NCBI GenBank assembly: GCA_002483345.1
Contig: DLHS01000001.1
Coordinates: 1-56,335 of the forward strand
Length of the DNA: 56,335 nucleotides
From: Bacteroidetes bacterium UBA7662
GTDB taxonomy: Bacteria; Bacteroidota; Bacteroidia; UBA7662
Reading direction: 5' to 3'
The notes below the pieces were generated by a model. It saw nothing but the letters and a program-made list of their open reading frames with translations. It had not been told where the DNA came from and did not search any database. Shown piece after piece: positions 34,410 to 42,691 of the stretch; position 1 is the stretch's first letter, and each line of letters begins with the position of its first letter. Made by a program: the position numbers and the translations under genes.

Positions 34410-35135
34410 TCAGTAGAAGTTTAGACGGTCTTTGTTGTACCAGAACCTGACGATCAGAAACCCGAACAACATACCCCCCAGGTGGGCGAAGTGGGCGACA
34501 TTGTCCTGCGGATTAAACTGAACGGCCTGATACAGTTCATAAACAACGTAAAAAGCCGCGAGGTATTTGGCTTTGACGGGAAAAGCGAAGAACAAATACA
34601 GGGTGGAATTGGGGAAAAGATAGGCGAACGCAATCCAGATCCCCGCCACCGCGCCGCTGGCGCCGATGATGTTGGGCATGTTCAGGAATTGCTCCTTCTG
34701 GCTTTCCAGGTAGGCCACTTCAGGTCCGGTGGCCAGGCTCATCTGTGCCGAAATCTGGTCCAGCACCGGTTTCAGGTCGATGAGGTACACCAGCAGATAA
34801 TGCAGAAACGCCGCGCCCAGCCCGGTGATGATGTAAAAATTCAGGAAACGTTTGGGCCCCCAGATGTTCTCCAGCACACTGCCGAACATCCAGAAAGAGA
34901 ACATATTGAAGAACAAATGCCCCAGACTGCCGTGCATGAACAGGTGGGTAACCGGCTGCCACAGTTTAAATTCACTGGCTCCGGGAAACCGGAGACCGAA
35001 CAAATCTACCAGATCGATGCGGTAGGCCGTGGCCATGGCGATGGTGCCCAGAAAAAACAAACCATTGATGATGAGGATGTTTTTAACAACGACCGGGAGG
35101 AATTCAAAACGGCCGGGACTGAATTGTGTACTCAT
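34410..35135 (-). CDS. rhomboid intramembrane serine protease (shorter paralogue)
   Basis: A 241-aa rhomboid with HGSLGHLFFNMFSFWMFGSV (about 70-89), catalytic Ser in IIGASGAVAGIW (about 157-168) and His in NVAHFAHLGGMLFGF (about 215-229). The loop between TM2 and TM3 is longer than in the neighbour (about 118-150). No long cytoplasmic tail. It is 20 bp downstream of mutL and 5 bp upstream of the other rhomboid, in one operon. The pair shares motifs but is well diverged, so the duplication is old. Confidence 0.9.
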   Translation of the reverse strand: MSTQFSPGRFEFLPVVVKNILIINGLFFLGTIAMATAYRIDLVDLFGLRFPGASEFKLWQPVTHLFMHGSLGHLFFNMFSFWMFGSVLENIWGPKRFLNFYIITGLGAAFLHYLLVYLIDLKPVLDQISAQMSLATGPEVAYLESQKEQFLNMPNIIGASGAVAGIWIAFAYLFPNSTLYLFFAFPVKAKYLAAFYVVYELYQAVQFNPQDNVAHFAHLGGMLFGFLIVRFWYNKDRLNFY

Positions 35136-35155
35136 ATAGCTTAAATATAGCCGCT

Positions 35156-36946
35156 TCAGACAAATCTGCGAGCAATTTCTTCGAGGGTGAGTTTTACGAG
35201 GGTGTGTTTTCCGCCGGGGGTGAAGTGCGGCTGTTCACAGGCAAACAACTGGTCGATGAGAAGGTTCATTTCGGCCTTTTCCAGCGTTTTACCATGCGCC
35301 ACCGCCCCGAAACGGGCCAGCACCCGGGCCAGCTGGTCGCGGCTGCGCAGGCTGGCCTTGTCCTGCTGGTTGCGCAATTGCTCCAGCAGTTCTTCCAGTA
35401 CAGGTGCCAAATCGCTGAGCTGCAGGTCGCCGGGCAGCCCGAGCACCGTTAATCCGCCTTCGGCAGGCTGTAAATCGAAGCCGAGCTTGCGGATGTCGGC
35501 GAGCACGGGTTTCAGCAACTCCTGGTCAGCGGGTGAGAGGGGCAGGGTTTCGGGGAACAGCAGGGTCTGGATGTGTCCGGCCTGTTGCTGGTGGAGATAA
35601 CGCTCGTATAAAATCCGTTCATGCGCCGCGTTCTGGTCGATCAGCAGCAGGCCGCTTTTGATCTGGGCGCAGATAAAACGTTGGTGCAACTGAAATACCT
35701 GCTGCTCCTGGTGGTTTTCCGTTTCCTCCGGACTGTCGGGGAAGATGTTGTTTTGTTTCGACTGGGCGGCAATCTGGTAAAAATCCTGCCAGCCGTCGGG
35801 GACAGCCGCTTTGGGTGCCGCGGGGCGGGGATTGCTGAAAGGATTGTAGTCGGGATTAAACCTGATCTCCGGCGGCCGCACGTCTTCCGGTGCCTTGGGG
35901 TAGAGATCGAGCCCGTCGAGGCCGGTTTCCCTTTCAAAATCGAGGGTAGGCGCCACATTGTACTGCGAAAGCGCCCGCCGGATGGCCGACTGCAGGATGG
36001 CGTAAACAGCCTGCTCTTCTTCGAACTTGATCTCGGTTTTGGTGGGATGCACGTTGATGTCGATCCGCCGGGGGTCGAGTTCGAGGAAAAGGAAGTAGGC
36101 CGGGTGGCTGCCTTCGGCCAGCAGGCCGTTGAAAGCACCCATCACCGCGTGGTGGAGGTAGCCGTCGCGGATGTAGCGGTTGTTGACGAAAAAGTACTGC
36201 TGCCCCCGCGTTTTACGGGCCTGGGTGGGTTTACCGATGAAACCGCCTACCTGCACCAGCTGGGTTTTTTCTTCTACCGGTACCAGGGCGCTGTTCATCT
36301 GGTCGCCCATCACCGCTACGATGCGCTGGCGGAGGTTGCCCGGCCGCAGGCGGTACAGATCGGCCGTATTGTGGGTGAGCGTAAAAGCAATCTGCGGCTG
36401 CGCCAATGCCACCCGCATAAATTCTTCGGCGATGTTGCGGAACTCTGTTTCGTTTTTTTTCAGGAAGTTGCGCCGGGCAGGGACGTTGAAGAAGAGGTTT
36501 TTGACCAGTATCTGCGTACCTACCGGGCATTGCACGGGTTCCTGTGATTTGATTTCGCTGGCTTCGATGTGGATGCCGGTACCCAGCTCGTCGTCGTGGC
36601 GGCGGGTGCGCAGCTCTACCTGGGCGATGGCGGCGATGGAGGCCATGGCCTCGCCCCGGAAACCGAAACTCCGGATGGAGAACAGGTCGTTGATGTCGCG
36701 GATTTTGGAGGTGGCGTGGCGTTCAAAAGCCATGCGCGCGTCGGTAGGCGACATGCCGCAGCCGTTGTCGATGACCTGGAGGAGGGTTTTACCTGCGTCT
36801 TTCACCACCACGCGGATGTCGGTCGCGCCCGCGTCGACCGCGTTTTCGATCAGCTCTTTCACCGCCGAGGCAGGGCGTTGTACTACCTCTCCGGCCGCGA
36901 TCTGGTTGGCCAGGGCATCGGGTAAGAGCCTGATAAGGTCGCTCAT
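35156..36946 (-). CDS. mutL: DNA mismatch repair protein MutL
   Basis: A 596-aa GHKL ATPase that couples MutS recognition to downstream repair. N-terminal motifs: IRLLPDALANQIAAGEVVQR (5-24), ELIENAVDAGAT (about 31-42), DNGCGM (about 60-65), GFRGEAMASIA (about 93-103). The C-terminal dimerisation domain has LLIDQNAAHERILYERYL: the endonuclease motif DQHAx2Ex4E is present except that its His is Asn. The end (ACEQPHFTPGGKHTLV) lacks a clean CPHGRP zinc motif. Endonuclease activity is therefore doubtful. It overlaps the small membrane-protein gene upstream by 4 bp and is followed by the rhomboids. Confidence 0.94.
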   Translation of the reverse strand: MSDLIRLLPDALANQIAAGEVVQRPASAVKELIENAVDAGATDIRVVVKDAGKTLLQVIDNGCGMSPTDARMAFERHATSKIRDINDLFSIRSFGFRGEAMASIAAIAQVELRTRRHDDELGTGIHIEASEIKSQEPVQCPVGTQILVKNLFFNVPARRNFLKKNETEFRNIAEEFMRVALAQPQIAFTLTHNTADLYRLRPGNLRQRIVAVMGDQMNSALVPVEEKTQLVQVGGFIGKPTQARKTRGQQYFFVNNRYIRDGYLHHAVMGAFNGLLAEGSHPAYFLFLELDPRRIDINVHPTKTEIKFEEEQAVYAILQSAIRRALSQYNVAPTLDFERETGLDGLDLYPKAPEDVRPPEIRFNPDYNPFSNPRPAAPKAAVPDGWQDFYQIAAQSKQNNIFPDSPEETENHQEQQVFQLHQRFICAQIKSGLLLIDQNAAHERILYERYLHQQQAGHIQTLLFPETLPLSPADQELLKPVLADIRKLGFDLQPAEGGLTVLGLPGDLQLSDLAPVLEELLEQLRNQQDKASLRSRDQLARVLARFGAVAHGKTLEKAEMNLLIDQLFACEQPHFTPGGKHTLVKLTLEEIARRFV

Positions 36947-37302
36947 GCAGCGTCGCCGGAGTTAGAACGACCGAAAATACGCTGAAAAACGCCCAAACGC
37001 CAGCCTAAATAAGCACCCATCAACAGCAAAGTGGTGGTCACATCGAGATAACCCAGCACCAGCAGGTAAAACATACCGCCCAGCAGCACTACCAGCACCA
37101 GCACATTGCGGTTGCTGGTTTTGTTGGCCGCGCGGGTACTGTGCTGCCGCCGGAAAGAGATCCGTTTGCCGGAACCATCCGTGGCCGCTTCACCCCGCAG
37201 GGCCTTCAAACGTGCCTCCCGCTCCTCCGCTTCGGGATTGTAATAGCGGGGGGTGTACTCGAATTGTTTGTTTTTGCGGGTTTTGAAAAACGAAAAAAGC
37301 AT
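36943..37302 (-). CDS. small two-TM membrane protein of unknown function
   Basis: The frame could begin at TTG 37308, but ATG 37302 (MLFSFFKTRKNKQFEY) is preferred; 119 aa. The N-terminal half is charged and basic (EAEEREARLKALRGE, RISFRRQH), followed by two TM helices (about 66-83 and 87-104). It overlaps mutL by 4 bp (ATGA) and is the first gene of that minus-strand operon. I do not recognise a named domain. Conserved position before mutL would suggest a housekeeping membrane role (inference). Confidence 0.65.
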   Translation of the reverse strand: MLFSFFKTRKNKQFEYTPRYYNPEAEEREARLKALRGEAATDGSGKRISFRRQHSTRAANKTSNRNVLVLVVLLGGMFYLLVLGYLDVTTTLLLMGAYLGWRLGVFQRIFGRSNSGDAA

Positions 37303-37305
37303 AGA

Positions 37306-37313
37306 CAAAGATA
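37306..37313 (-). promoter_or_regulatory. putative -7 element of the mutL operon
   Basis: The minus strand reads TATCTTTG (TAnnTTTG), ending 3 nt before the ATG at 37302, implying a leaderless mRNA. No -33 box evident in the repeat DNA beyond. Confidence 0.35.
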
Positions 37314-37319
37314 ACGAAT

Positions 37320-37900
37320 GTGGGGGAGACGTAGGACTGTAGACGGAAGACTTGAGACGTTGTTAAACGGTAAAACGGGGGAAGGGGTAAAACGGTAAAA
37401 CGGATAAACGGTAAAACGTGTCTCTTGGAATCTGGAATCTGAAATCGTCCGGCGGTGGCTGAGCGGAGCCGAAGCCTGAGCCGGTGGGGCTTGGGATGTG
37501 CTGATTTTTTGATGTGCTGATGTGCTGATTTTTTTAGCTAACGGTCACCTGGCGGTGCCAGAGGTGGTTAAACGGGGGAAGGGGTAAAACGGGTTAAACG
37601 TTTCAACGGTAAAACGGAAGGCTTTAGCGGTGGCTGAGCGGAGCCGGAGCGGGTAAACGGTAAAACGGGTAAAACGTATCTCCTGGAATCTGAAATCGTC
37701 CGGCGGTGGCTGAGCGGAGCCGAAGCCGAAGCCTGAGCGGGTGGTTTCGGCTCCGCTCAACCACCGAATTAAACGTATCTCTTGGAATCTGGAATTCCTC
37801 CCGCGGTGGCTGACCTGGATAAACAAACTACGGTTTGTGGCCGGCCGGTCGTTAGCAGAAATATTTACAGGCTGCCTCCGGGAAAAGCCCATCAAAAATT
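37320..37900. repeat. REP-like / GGTAAAACGG repeat cluster, left copy
   Basis: Gene-free stretch of modular repeats: GGTAAAACGG units in short tandem groups, GATGTGCTGATTTT units, and GGTGGCTGAGCGGAGCCGAA units. Segment 37452 to about 37783 is nearly identical to 39255 to about 39594. A 21-bp near-perfect hairpin lies at 37704-37724 and 37746-37766 (one mismatch). Short open frames here are by-products of the repeats. Confidence 0.85.
37704..37766. repeat. REP-type hairpin
   Basis: The left arm at 37704-37724 pairs with 37746-37766 over 20 of 21 bases, with a 21-nt spacer. Related copies: 39516-39578, a degenerate one at about 39066-39125, and a reverse-oriented half at about 56270-56302. 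Confidence 0.85.
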
Positions 37901-37902
37901 AT

Positions 37903-37910
37903 TATTTTTG
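37903..37910 (+). promoter_or_regulatory. putative promoter of the zeta-type toxin/antitoxin pair
   Basis: TATTTTTG matches TAnnTTTG, 28 bp before the antitoxin ATG. No -33 box at the usual spacing. Confidence 0.4.
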
Positions 37911-37938
37911 GTAAGGTGTAGGCAAAGACTCAAAAGAA

Positions 37939-38193
37939 ATGAAAAGCAATAAAAATTTGAAGAATAAGAACATTTCTTCTCAAACGGAAGAAAAATGGTT
38001 ACTTAAGTCAGCCAGAATAGCATCTTCGAAAGCTATTCGTTCCTCTATTGCTTTAGGCCTGACGGTTAAGTTTATCGAAGACAATTCAATAGTTGAAGTG
38101 AATCCAAAAGGAAGAATAATTTTAAGAAAAAAAACTTCGAATAAAATTGATTTATCAAAACTGAAAAAAGGAATGATTTTGATCAGAAAATGA
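37939..38193 (+). CDS. putative antitoxin of zeta-type module
   Basis: An 84-aa, strongly basic small protein. The central region (SARIASSKAIRSSIALGLTV, then KFIEDNSIVEVNPKGRIIL) and its position fit the antitoxin partners that precede zeta-like COG4185 toxins in Bacteroidota. The stop overlaps the toxin start by 4 bp (ATGA), so production is coupled. The gene is AT-rich compared with the core genome. It would bind and neutralise the kinase and may autorepress (family expectation, not visible here). Confidence 0.62.
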   Translation: MKSNKNLKNKNISSQTEEKWLLKSARIASSKAIRSSIALGLTVKFIEDNSIVEVNPKGRIILRKKTSNKIDLSKLKKGMILIRK

Positions 38194-38936
38194 ATAAACC
38201 AAGGCTAAGAGTTTTTGCAGGACCCAATGGTTCAGGAAAGAGCACTTTGTTTGAAGCTTTTTCCGCTAACTACCATGCCGGAGTTTTCCTGAACTCGGAT
38301 TTAATCGAGGAAAAATTAGCCAGAACCGGATTTATAGATCTGAATGATTTTGGTCTGGAGTTGGGAGAGTCGGATTTACAGGATTTCCTTCAATCACCAA
38401 ATGCTCAATCTTTAATTCAAAAATCAGAAGAAAATAATCAGCCAATCTATATTGAGATATCTCAAAATATGATTGTTGATAAAGAAAAGAATACGCATAG
38501 TTATGAAGGAGCTTTAATTAGTTCTTTATTACGGGAGAAACTTCAGGAAAAGAAAGTTGACTTTTCATTTGAAACAGTCATGAGTCACTTTTCCAAAATT
38601 GAATACATCAGGGAAGCGAAGAAAAACGGATATAAAACGTATCTGTATTTTATTTGCATCGATGACCCGGAGGTTAATATTTCCAGAGTTCACAACAGGG
38701 TTGAAAAGGGCGGACACCCTGTTGATGATCAGAAAGTCGAAAGACGCTACTATGAAACGCTGGAGAATTTAATTTCAGCCATTGAAGTATGTGACAAGTC
38801 TTATTTATTCGACAATTCCGGCGACAAATTAGAGATGATCGCGCGTATCGTTGAGGGCAAGCTTAAACTACTGGTTGAACCCGAAGAACTTCCCCATTGG
38901 TTCATCCAATACGTATTAAGGCACTACGATATTTAG
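38190..38936 (+). CDS. zeta-toxin-like P-loop kinase (COG4185)
   Basis: A 248-aa protein with Walker A GPNGSGKST (11-19), LNSDLIEEKLA (about 35-45), FSFETVMSH (about 125-133), RVHNRVEKGGHPV (about 172-184) followed by ERRYYETLENLI, and FDNSGD, the full set of zeta/COG4185 motifs. Zeta toxins phosphorylate UDP-N-acetylglucosamine and block peptidoglycan synthesis; the substrate of this branch is not established. It forms a type II toxin/antitoxin module with the 4-bp-overlapping upstream gene. The module is AT-rich and lies between direct repeats, consistent with horizontal acquisition. Confidence 0.8.
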   Translation: MNKPRLRVFAGPNGSGKSTLFEAFSANYHAGVFLNSDLIEEKLARTGFIDLNDFGLELGESDLQDFLQSPNAQSLIQKSEENNQPIYIEISQNMIVDKEKNTHSYEGALISSLLREKLQEKKVDFSFETVMSHFSKIEYIREAKKNGYKTYLYFICIDDPEVNISRVHNRVEKGGHPVDDQKVERRYYETLENLISAIEVCDKSYLFDNSGDKLEMIARIVEGKLKLLVEPEELPHWFIQYVLRHYDI

Positions 38937-38939
38937 CTA

Positions 38940-39935
38940 TGGAGACGGAAGACCTGAGACGTGGGACTGGAGACGTAAGACGTAAGGATTGAACCGGGCG
39001 GTGGCGGGGTAAACGGGGGAAGGGGTAAAACGGGTTAAACGTTTCAACGGTAAAACGGAAGGCTTTAGCGGTAGCTGAGCCGAGCCGAAGCGGGAGCCAG
39101 TGGTTTCGGCTCCGCTCAACCACCGGATTAACCGTATCTCCCGGAATTTGGAATCTGGAAATTGGAATTTCCCCCCGGATATTTATCGCATCAAAACGTA
39201 TCATTTTCGTCGCTGAAGGGGTAAAACGGATAAACGGTAAAACGGAAGGCATTAGCGGTGGCTGAGCGGAGCCGAAGCCTGAGCCGGTGGGGCTTGGGAT
39301 GTGCTGATTTTTTGATGTGCTGATGTGCTGATTTTTTTTAGCTAACGGTCACCTGGCGGTGCCAGAGGTGGTTAAACGGGGGAAGGGGTAAAACGGGTTA
39401 AACGTTTCAACGGTAAAACGGAAGGCTTTAGCGGTGGCTGAGCGGAGCCGGAGCGGGTAAACGGTAAAACGGGTAAAACGGTAAAACGTATCTCCTGGAA
39501 TCTGAAATCGTCCGGCGGTGGCTGAGCGGAGCCGAAGCCAGCGCCGGAGCGGGTGGTTTCGGCTCCGCTCAACCACCGGATTAAACATATCTCCCGGAAT
39601 TTGGAATCACACCGGATATTTTCGTATCGTATCATTTTCCGGTACTGATACACGCAATGTACCTGGCTCCGTGCCCCCGTCCGCCGTGGTTTTAACGCCG
39701 CCAGCTCAGCCTTCGGGAGCCTCAGGCACCGCCAGAGAATTCCAAATTCCAAGAGAAGTCTTTAGTCCGCTATTGCTTCGTGGGCCTCAGACACCGCCAG
39801 GTGTCCCATTTCACCCAGACAACCATTAATCCCCTTCCCCCCTTGAACCCGTTTTACCGTTTTACCGTTTAATCCGTTTAATCCGTTTTACCGTTTTACC
39901 CGCGTCAGCGCCCCCCAATCTTAAATTTTGAACCC
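38940..39935. repeat. REP-like / GGTAAAACGG repeat cluster, right copy
   Basis: About 1 kb without a gene. It contains a partial copy at about 39007-39160, a full copy of the left repeat at 39255 to about 39594, a REP hairpin at 39516-39578, and at 39834-39900 inverted TTTTACCGTTTA units. Segment 39695-39745 (GCCTTCGGGAGCCTCAGGCA) recurs degenerately near 52650-52680. The last 15 bases repeat the AATCTTAAATTTTGAA element of 30.8 kb. Confidence 0.85.
39516..39578. repeat. REP-type hairpin
   Basis: The left arm at 39516-39536 pairs with 39558-39578 (20 of 21) around a 21-nt spacer. Same arms as the hairpin at 37704-37766; only the spacer differs. Confidence 0.85.
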
Positions 39936-40565
39936 ATGACCAACCCCACCGAATTCTGGGAAAAAATCTTCGCCGAAAAACAGGAAATGTGGGGCATGGA
40001 ACCGGCCAGGTCGGCGGTACTGACCCGGGATTTTTTTGCAGCGCAGGGCATACGCACCGTACTCATTCCGGGTGCAGGCTATGGCCGCAACGCGCGGGTG
40101 TTCAGCGACAGCGGCATGGCCGTAACCAGCATCGAGATCTCCGGAACGGCGGTGGCCCTGGCCCGGAAACATTTCGGCGACGCCCTCACCCTCTACCACG
40201 GCCCGGTGACCGATATGCCCTTTGACGACCGGCGCTACGAAGGCATTTTCTGCTACGCCCTCATCCACCTGCTCGACCAGGCCGAAAGGGCCAAACTCAT
40301 CCGCGACTGCTACCAACAACTGGAGGAGGGCGGTTATATGGTGTTTACCGTCATCTCCAAAACCGCGCGCACCTACGGCCAGGGTACCTACCTCAGCCCC
40401 GACCGCTACGAAATATTCGAAGGCGTCAAAATGTTCTTCTACGACCACATCTCCATCGAGGCCGAATTCGGCGCGGCCGGCTTGCTGGAAATCACGGAAA
40501 TTGAGGAGCAGTTTCCGTTTTTTTTGGTCAGGTGCAGGAAAGGGGTGGGGGCTAATCAGGGTTAG
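39936..40565 (+). CDS. class I SAM-dependent methyltransferase
   Basis: A 209-aa Rossmann-fold methyltransferase. Motif I VLIPGAGYGRNARVFSDSG (about 39-57), acidic end of beta-2 in SIEIS (about 63-67), LYHGPVTDMPFDDRRYEGIF (motif II/III region, about 84-103) and LRDCYQQLEEGGY-type motif. It resembles the TPMT/tellurite-resistance-like small-molecule methyltransferases of Bacteroidota; the substrate is unknown. Codon use and GC match the core genome, not the AT-rich island that begins just downstream. ATG 39936 directly follows the dispersed AATCTTAAATTTTGAA element. Confidence 0.8.
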   Translation: MTNPTEFWEKIFAEKQEMWGMEPARSAVLTRDFFAAQGIRTVLIPGAGYGRNARVFSDSGMAVTSIEISGTAVALARKHFGDALTLYHGPVTDMPFDDRRYEGIFCYALIHLLDQAERAKLIRDCYQQLEEGGYMVFTVISKTARTYGQGTYLSPDRYEIFEGVKMFFYDHISIEAEFGAAGLLEITEIEEQFPFFLVRCRKGVGANQG

Positions 40566-40652
40566 AGGTGGCTGCTGTTGCGGTGTTTTGTGGTGCGGGG
40601 CTAAATTTTTTTAAGGGTTTTTTGATTGTGTATTGTTGGGTTGGGGGGAATT

Positions 40653-40748
40653 GGTAAATTGGGTTTTAGATAGAAGCCACTTTTTCGCCCTTTACGTTCA
40701 TCAACTGGATATAGGAGGTGAAAAAGTGGCGGGTATAGACAAGTTACC
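40653..40748. repeat. attC-like imperfect hairpin left of Gabija
   Basis: Outer boxes GGTAAATTG (40653-40661) and CAAGTTACC (40740-40748) are complementary except one base. Inner boxes GCCACTTTTTCGCC (40676-40689) and GGTGAAAAAGTGGC (40717-40730) pair 13 of 14. Internal loops separate them and a 27-nt loop closes the hairpin; the right box contains GTTACC. Two paired boxes per side and ~96-nt length are reminiscent of integron attC sites. No integrase gene is in the window, so the identity is tentative. Confidence 0.4.
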
Positions 40749-40807
40749 TGCAAGCCTAATGAACACACGTGCCAACAAATAGCGAGAACGAAAAAAAATA
40801 ATTCTAC

Positions 40808-42691
40808 ATGTATTTAGAAAAATTCAACATAAAAAATTTCAGGACAATTGAGAACCTTTCTTTAATTTTCAATAAAGGACTGAATATTCTTATTGGGGAA
40901 AACAATTCAGGCAAGACAGCAATTATTGATGCTTTACGTATTTGTATTGGATACGGAAATTTAAGAAGGGACTTGTATGTTAAGGAAAGTGATTTTCATT
41001 ATCAAAAAAATATCATAACTGATGCTGCAACTGAAATAGAGTTTCACCTCTTTTTTAAAATTGAAATCGAACAAGAAAAAGCTTGGTTTATTGACTTATT
41101 AAATGCTAATGAAGGTGGGGAGGAAGATTTGCAAATGCACTTTAGGTTTTATACGGAGGAAAGAAATGGTATCAAGAAATTGAAATACAAAGTTTGGGGT
41201 GGAGCAAATGAAGGTCAACAAATTACGCCAGATGTCCTTTCACTTCTTTATTATGTACATTTAGATGCATTGCGAGATGCCGAGCAATTTTTACGACCAG
41301 TAAGAGGAAATAAATTAGGACAACTTTATTCAAATATTCAAATCGACACTAATCCTGTAAATGACAAGCAAAAGAAAAAGGACTTGGCAAGCAGAGTTCA
41401 CACAGCAGTAAACAGTGATAATGAATGGCAGACCCACTTGCAAAGTGGAAAAGATAAAATCAACTTACACCTTAATGAAACAAGTTTTACGGGAAAAGAA
41501 CAGAAGATTGATGTTGATTTTTTACCATATGACTTCAATAAACTTGTAGAAAATTTAAAAATTCAAATGCCTCTCTATTCGGAAGCATTATTGAATGGCA
41601 ATCCGACACAACAAAAACATTTTGAACTTTGGCAAAATGGACTTGGTTACAATAACCTTGTTTATACTGCTACTGTGCTTGGCGATTTACAACAGAGAAA
41701 AAAAATTGACAAAGAAAGTTATGCGGCTTTGCTTATTGAAGAACCTGAAGCACACTTGCATCCCCAACTTCAAAATTTATTTTTTAATTACCTTAACAAA
41801 TTAGATAAGGAACAAGGATTTCAGCTTTTTGTCACTTCACATTCACCTACAATTACGGCTAAAGCTGAATTAAAATCCGTAATCGTTTTGCAAAATCCGT
41901 CAGATAAAATTCATGCTCTATCGCTTAAAAATTCAGGATTACAACCAAAGAACCAAACCTATCTTGAAAAATTTTTAGATGTAACCAAGTCTCAGCTATT
42001 CTTTGCAAACGGTGTCATTTTAGTTGAAGGAATTTCGGAAGCACTTCTTATGAAAGTGTTTAGTAGAAAAATTGGTGATACATATGACATTGAGAAAGCA
42101 GGAATTGAAATTGTAAACATTAACGGAGTTGGCTTTGACCATTTCGCTAATCTTTTCAATAATGAAGATTCAACAAAAAATCTTCAAACAAGATGTGCTT
42201 TGATTACAGATGATGACAGAAAAGAAATTGCAGATGACCCAAGCACGAGAATCAATAATGTAACGGCTTTAAATGGTGGTACATTAAAAACATTTATTGG
42301 TGCAGTCACTTTCGAATACGAATTGTTTTTAGCAAGTGAAATAAATAGGTCTTTATTGCTTAGTGTTTACAAAGAGTTTCATCCTGATACAGTAATCACC
42401 GTTGATGCAGATATACAGATTTACTCAAAAAACTTTGCTGATAAAGTGAAATCACAAAAAGGCAAATCAGAACTAGCTTTGCGTTTAGCTACACATTTAG
42501 AAAATGGTTTTGAACTAAACAAAGCATATGCAAGGCAAGCACTCTCTGATGCACCAATTGATGAAGCAGAATTTTTACTAACACTTGAAGAGCCTGACCG
42601 AGCTGATTATAAAGCTTACAAGAATTTCACTGTTCCAAGCTATATCCAAATAGCCATTAAGTACGCAGTAAAAGGAGAAGCAGATGTTTGA
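40808..42691 (+). CDS. gajA: Gabija defence protein GajA (OLD-family ATPase/TOPRIM nuclease)
   Basis: A 627-aa anti-phage endonuclease. The N-terminal ABC-type ATPase has Walker A GENNSGKT (30-37) and a LLIEEPEAHLHPQLQ signature/Walker B (about 309-323), then TSHSPT. The C-terminal TOPRIM domain has the invariant Glu in ILVEGISEALL (about 404-414) and the acidic triad in ALITDDDR (about 465-472). In characterised Gabija, GajA is a sequence-specific nicking nuclease held off by cellular NTPs and assembles with GajB into a large complex. Here it overlaps gajB by 8 bp, confirming a two-gene operon. Its length is near the founding GajA (~580 aa). AT-rich codon use marks it as acquired. Confidence 0.9.
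   Translation: MYLEKFNIKNFRTIENLSLIFNKGLNILIGENNSGKTAIIDALRICIGYGNLRRDLYVKESDFHYQKNIITDAATEIEFHLFFKIEIEQEKAWFIDLLNANEGGEEDLQMHFRFYTEERNGIKKLKYKVWGGANEGQQITPDVLSLLYYVHLDALRDAEQFLRPVRGNKLGQLYSNIQIDTNPVNDKQKKKDLASRVHTAVNSDNEWQTHLQSGKDKINLHLNETSFTGKEQKIDVDFLPYDFNKLVENLKIQMPLYSEALLNGNPTQQKHFELWQNGLGYNNLVYTATVLGDLQQRKKIDKESYAALLIEEPEAHLHPQLQNLFFNYLNKLDKEQGFQLFVTSHSPTITAKAELKSVIVLQNPSDKIHALSLKNSGLQPKNQTYLEKFLDVTKSQLFFANGVILVEGISEALLMKVFSRKIGDTYDIEKAGIEIVNINGVGFDHFANLFNNEDSTKNLQTRCALITDDDRKEIADDPSTRINNVTALNGGTLKTFIGAVTFEYELFLASEINRSLLLSVYKEFHPDTVITVDADIQIYSKNFADKVKSQKGKSELALRLATHLENGFELNKAYARQALSDAPIDEAEFLLTLEEPDRADYKAYKNFTVPSYIQIAIKYAVKGEADV

Noticed and set aside
35621..36547. 308-aa plus-strand open frame
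   Set aside because: Antisense to mutL, whose ATPase motifs are complete.
37545..37895. 116-aa minus-strand open frame, with similar frames at 38902-39252 and 39349-39752
   Set aside because: They are translations of the REP-like repeats themselves; the same peptide appears wherever the repeat occurs.
37320..39900. Repeats of GGTAAAACGG and related units as a CRISPR array
   Set aside because: Units are only ~10 bp, occur in irregular short tandem groups, and have no constant repeat/unique spacer alternation or cas genes.
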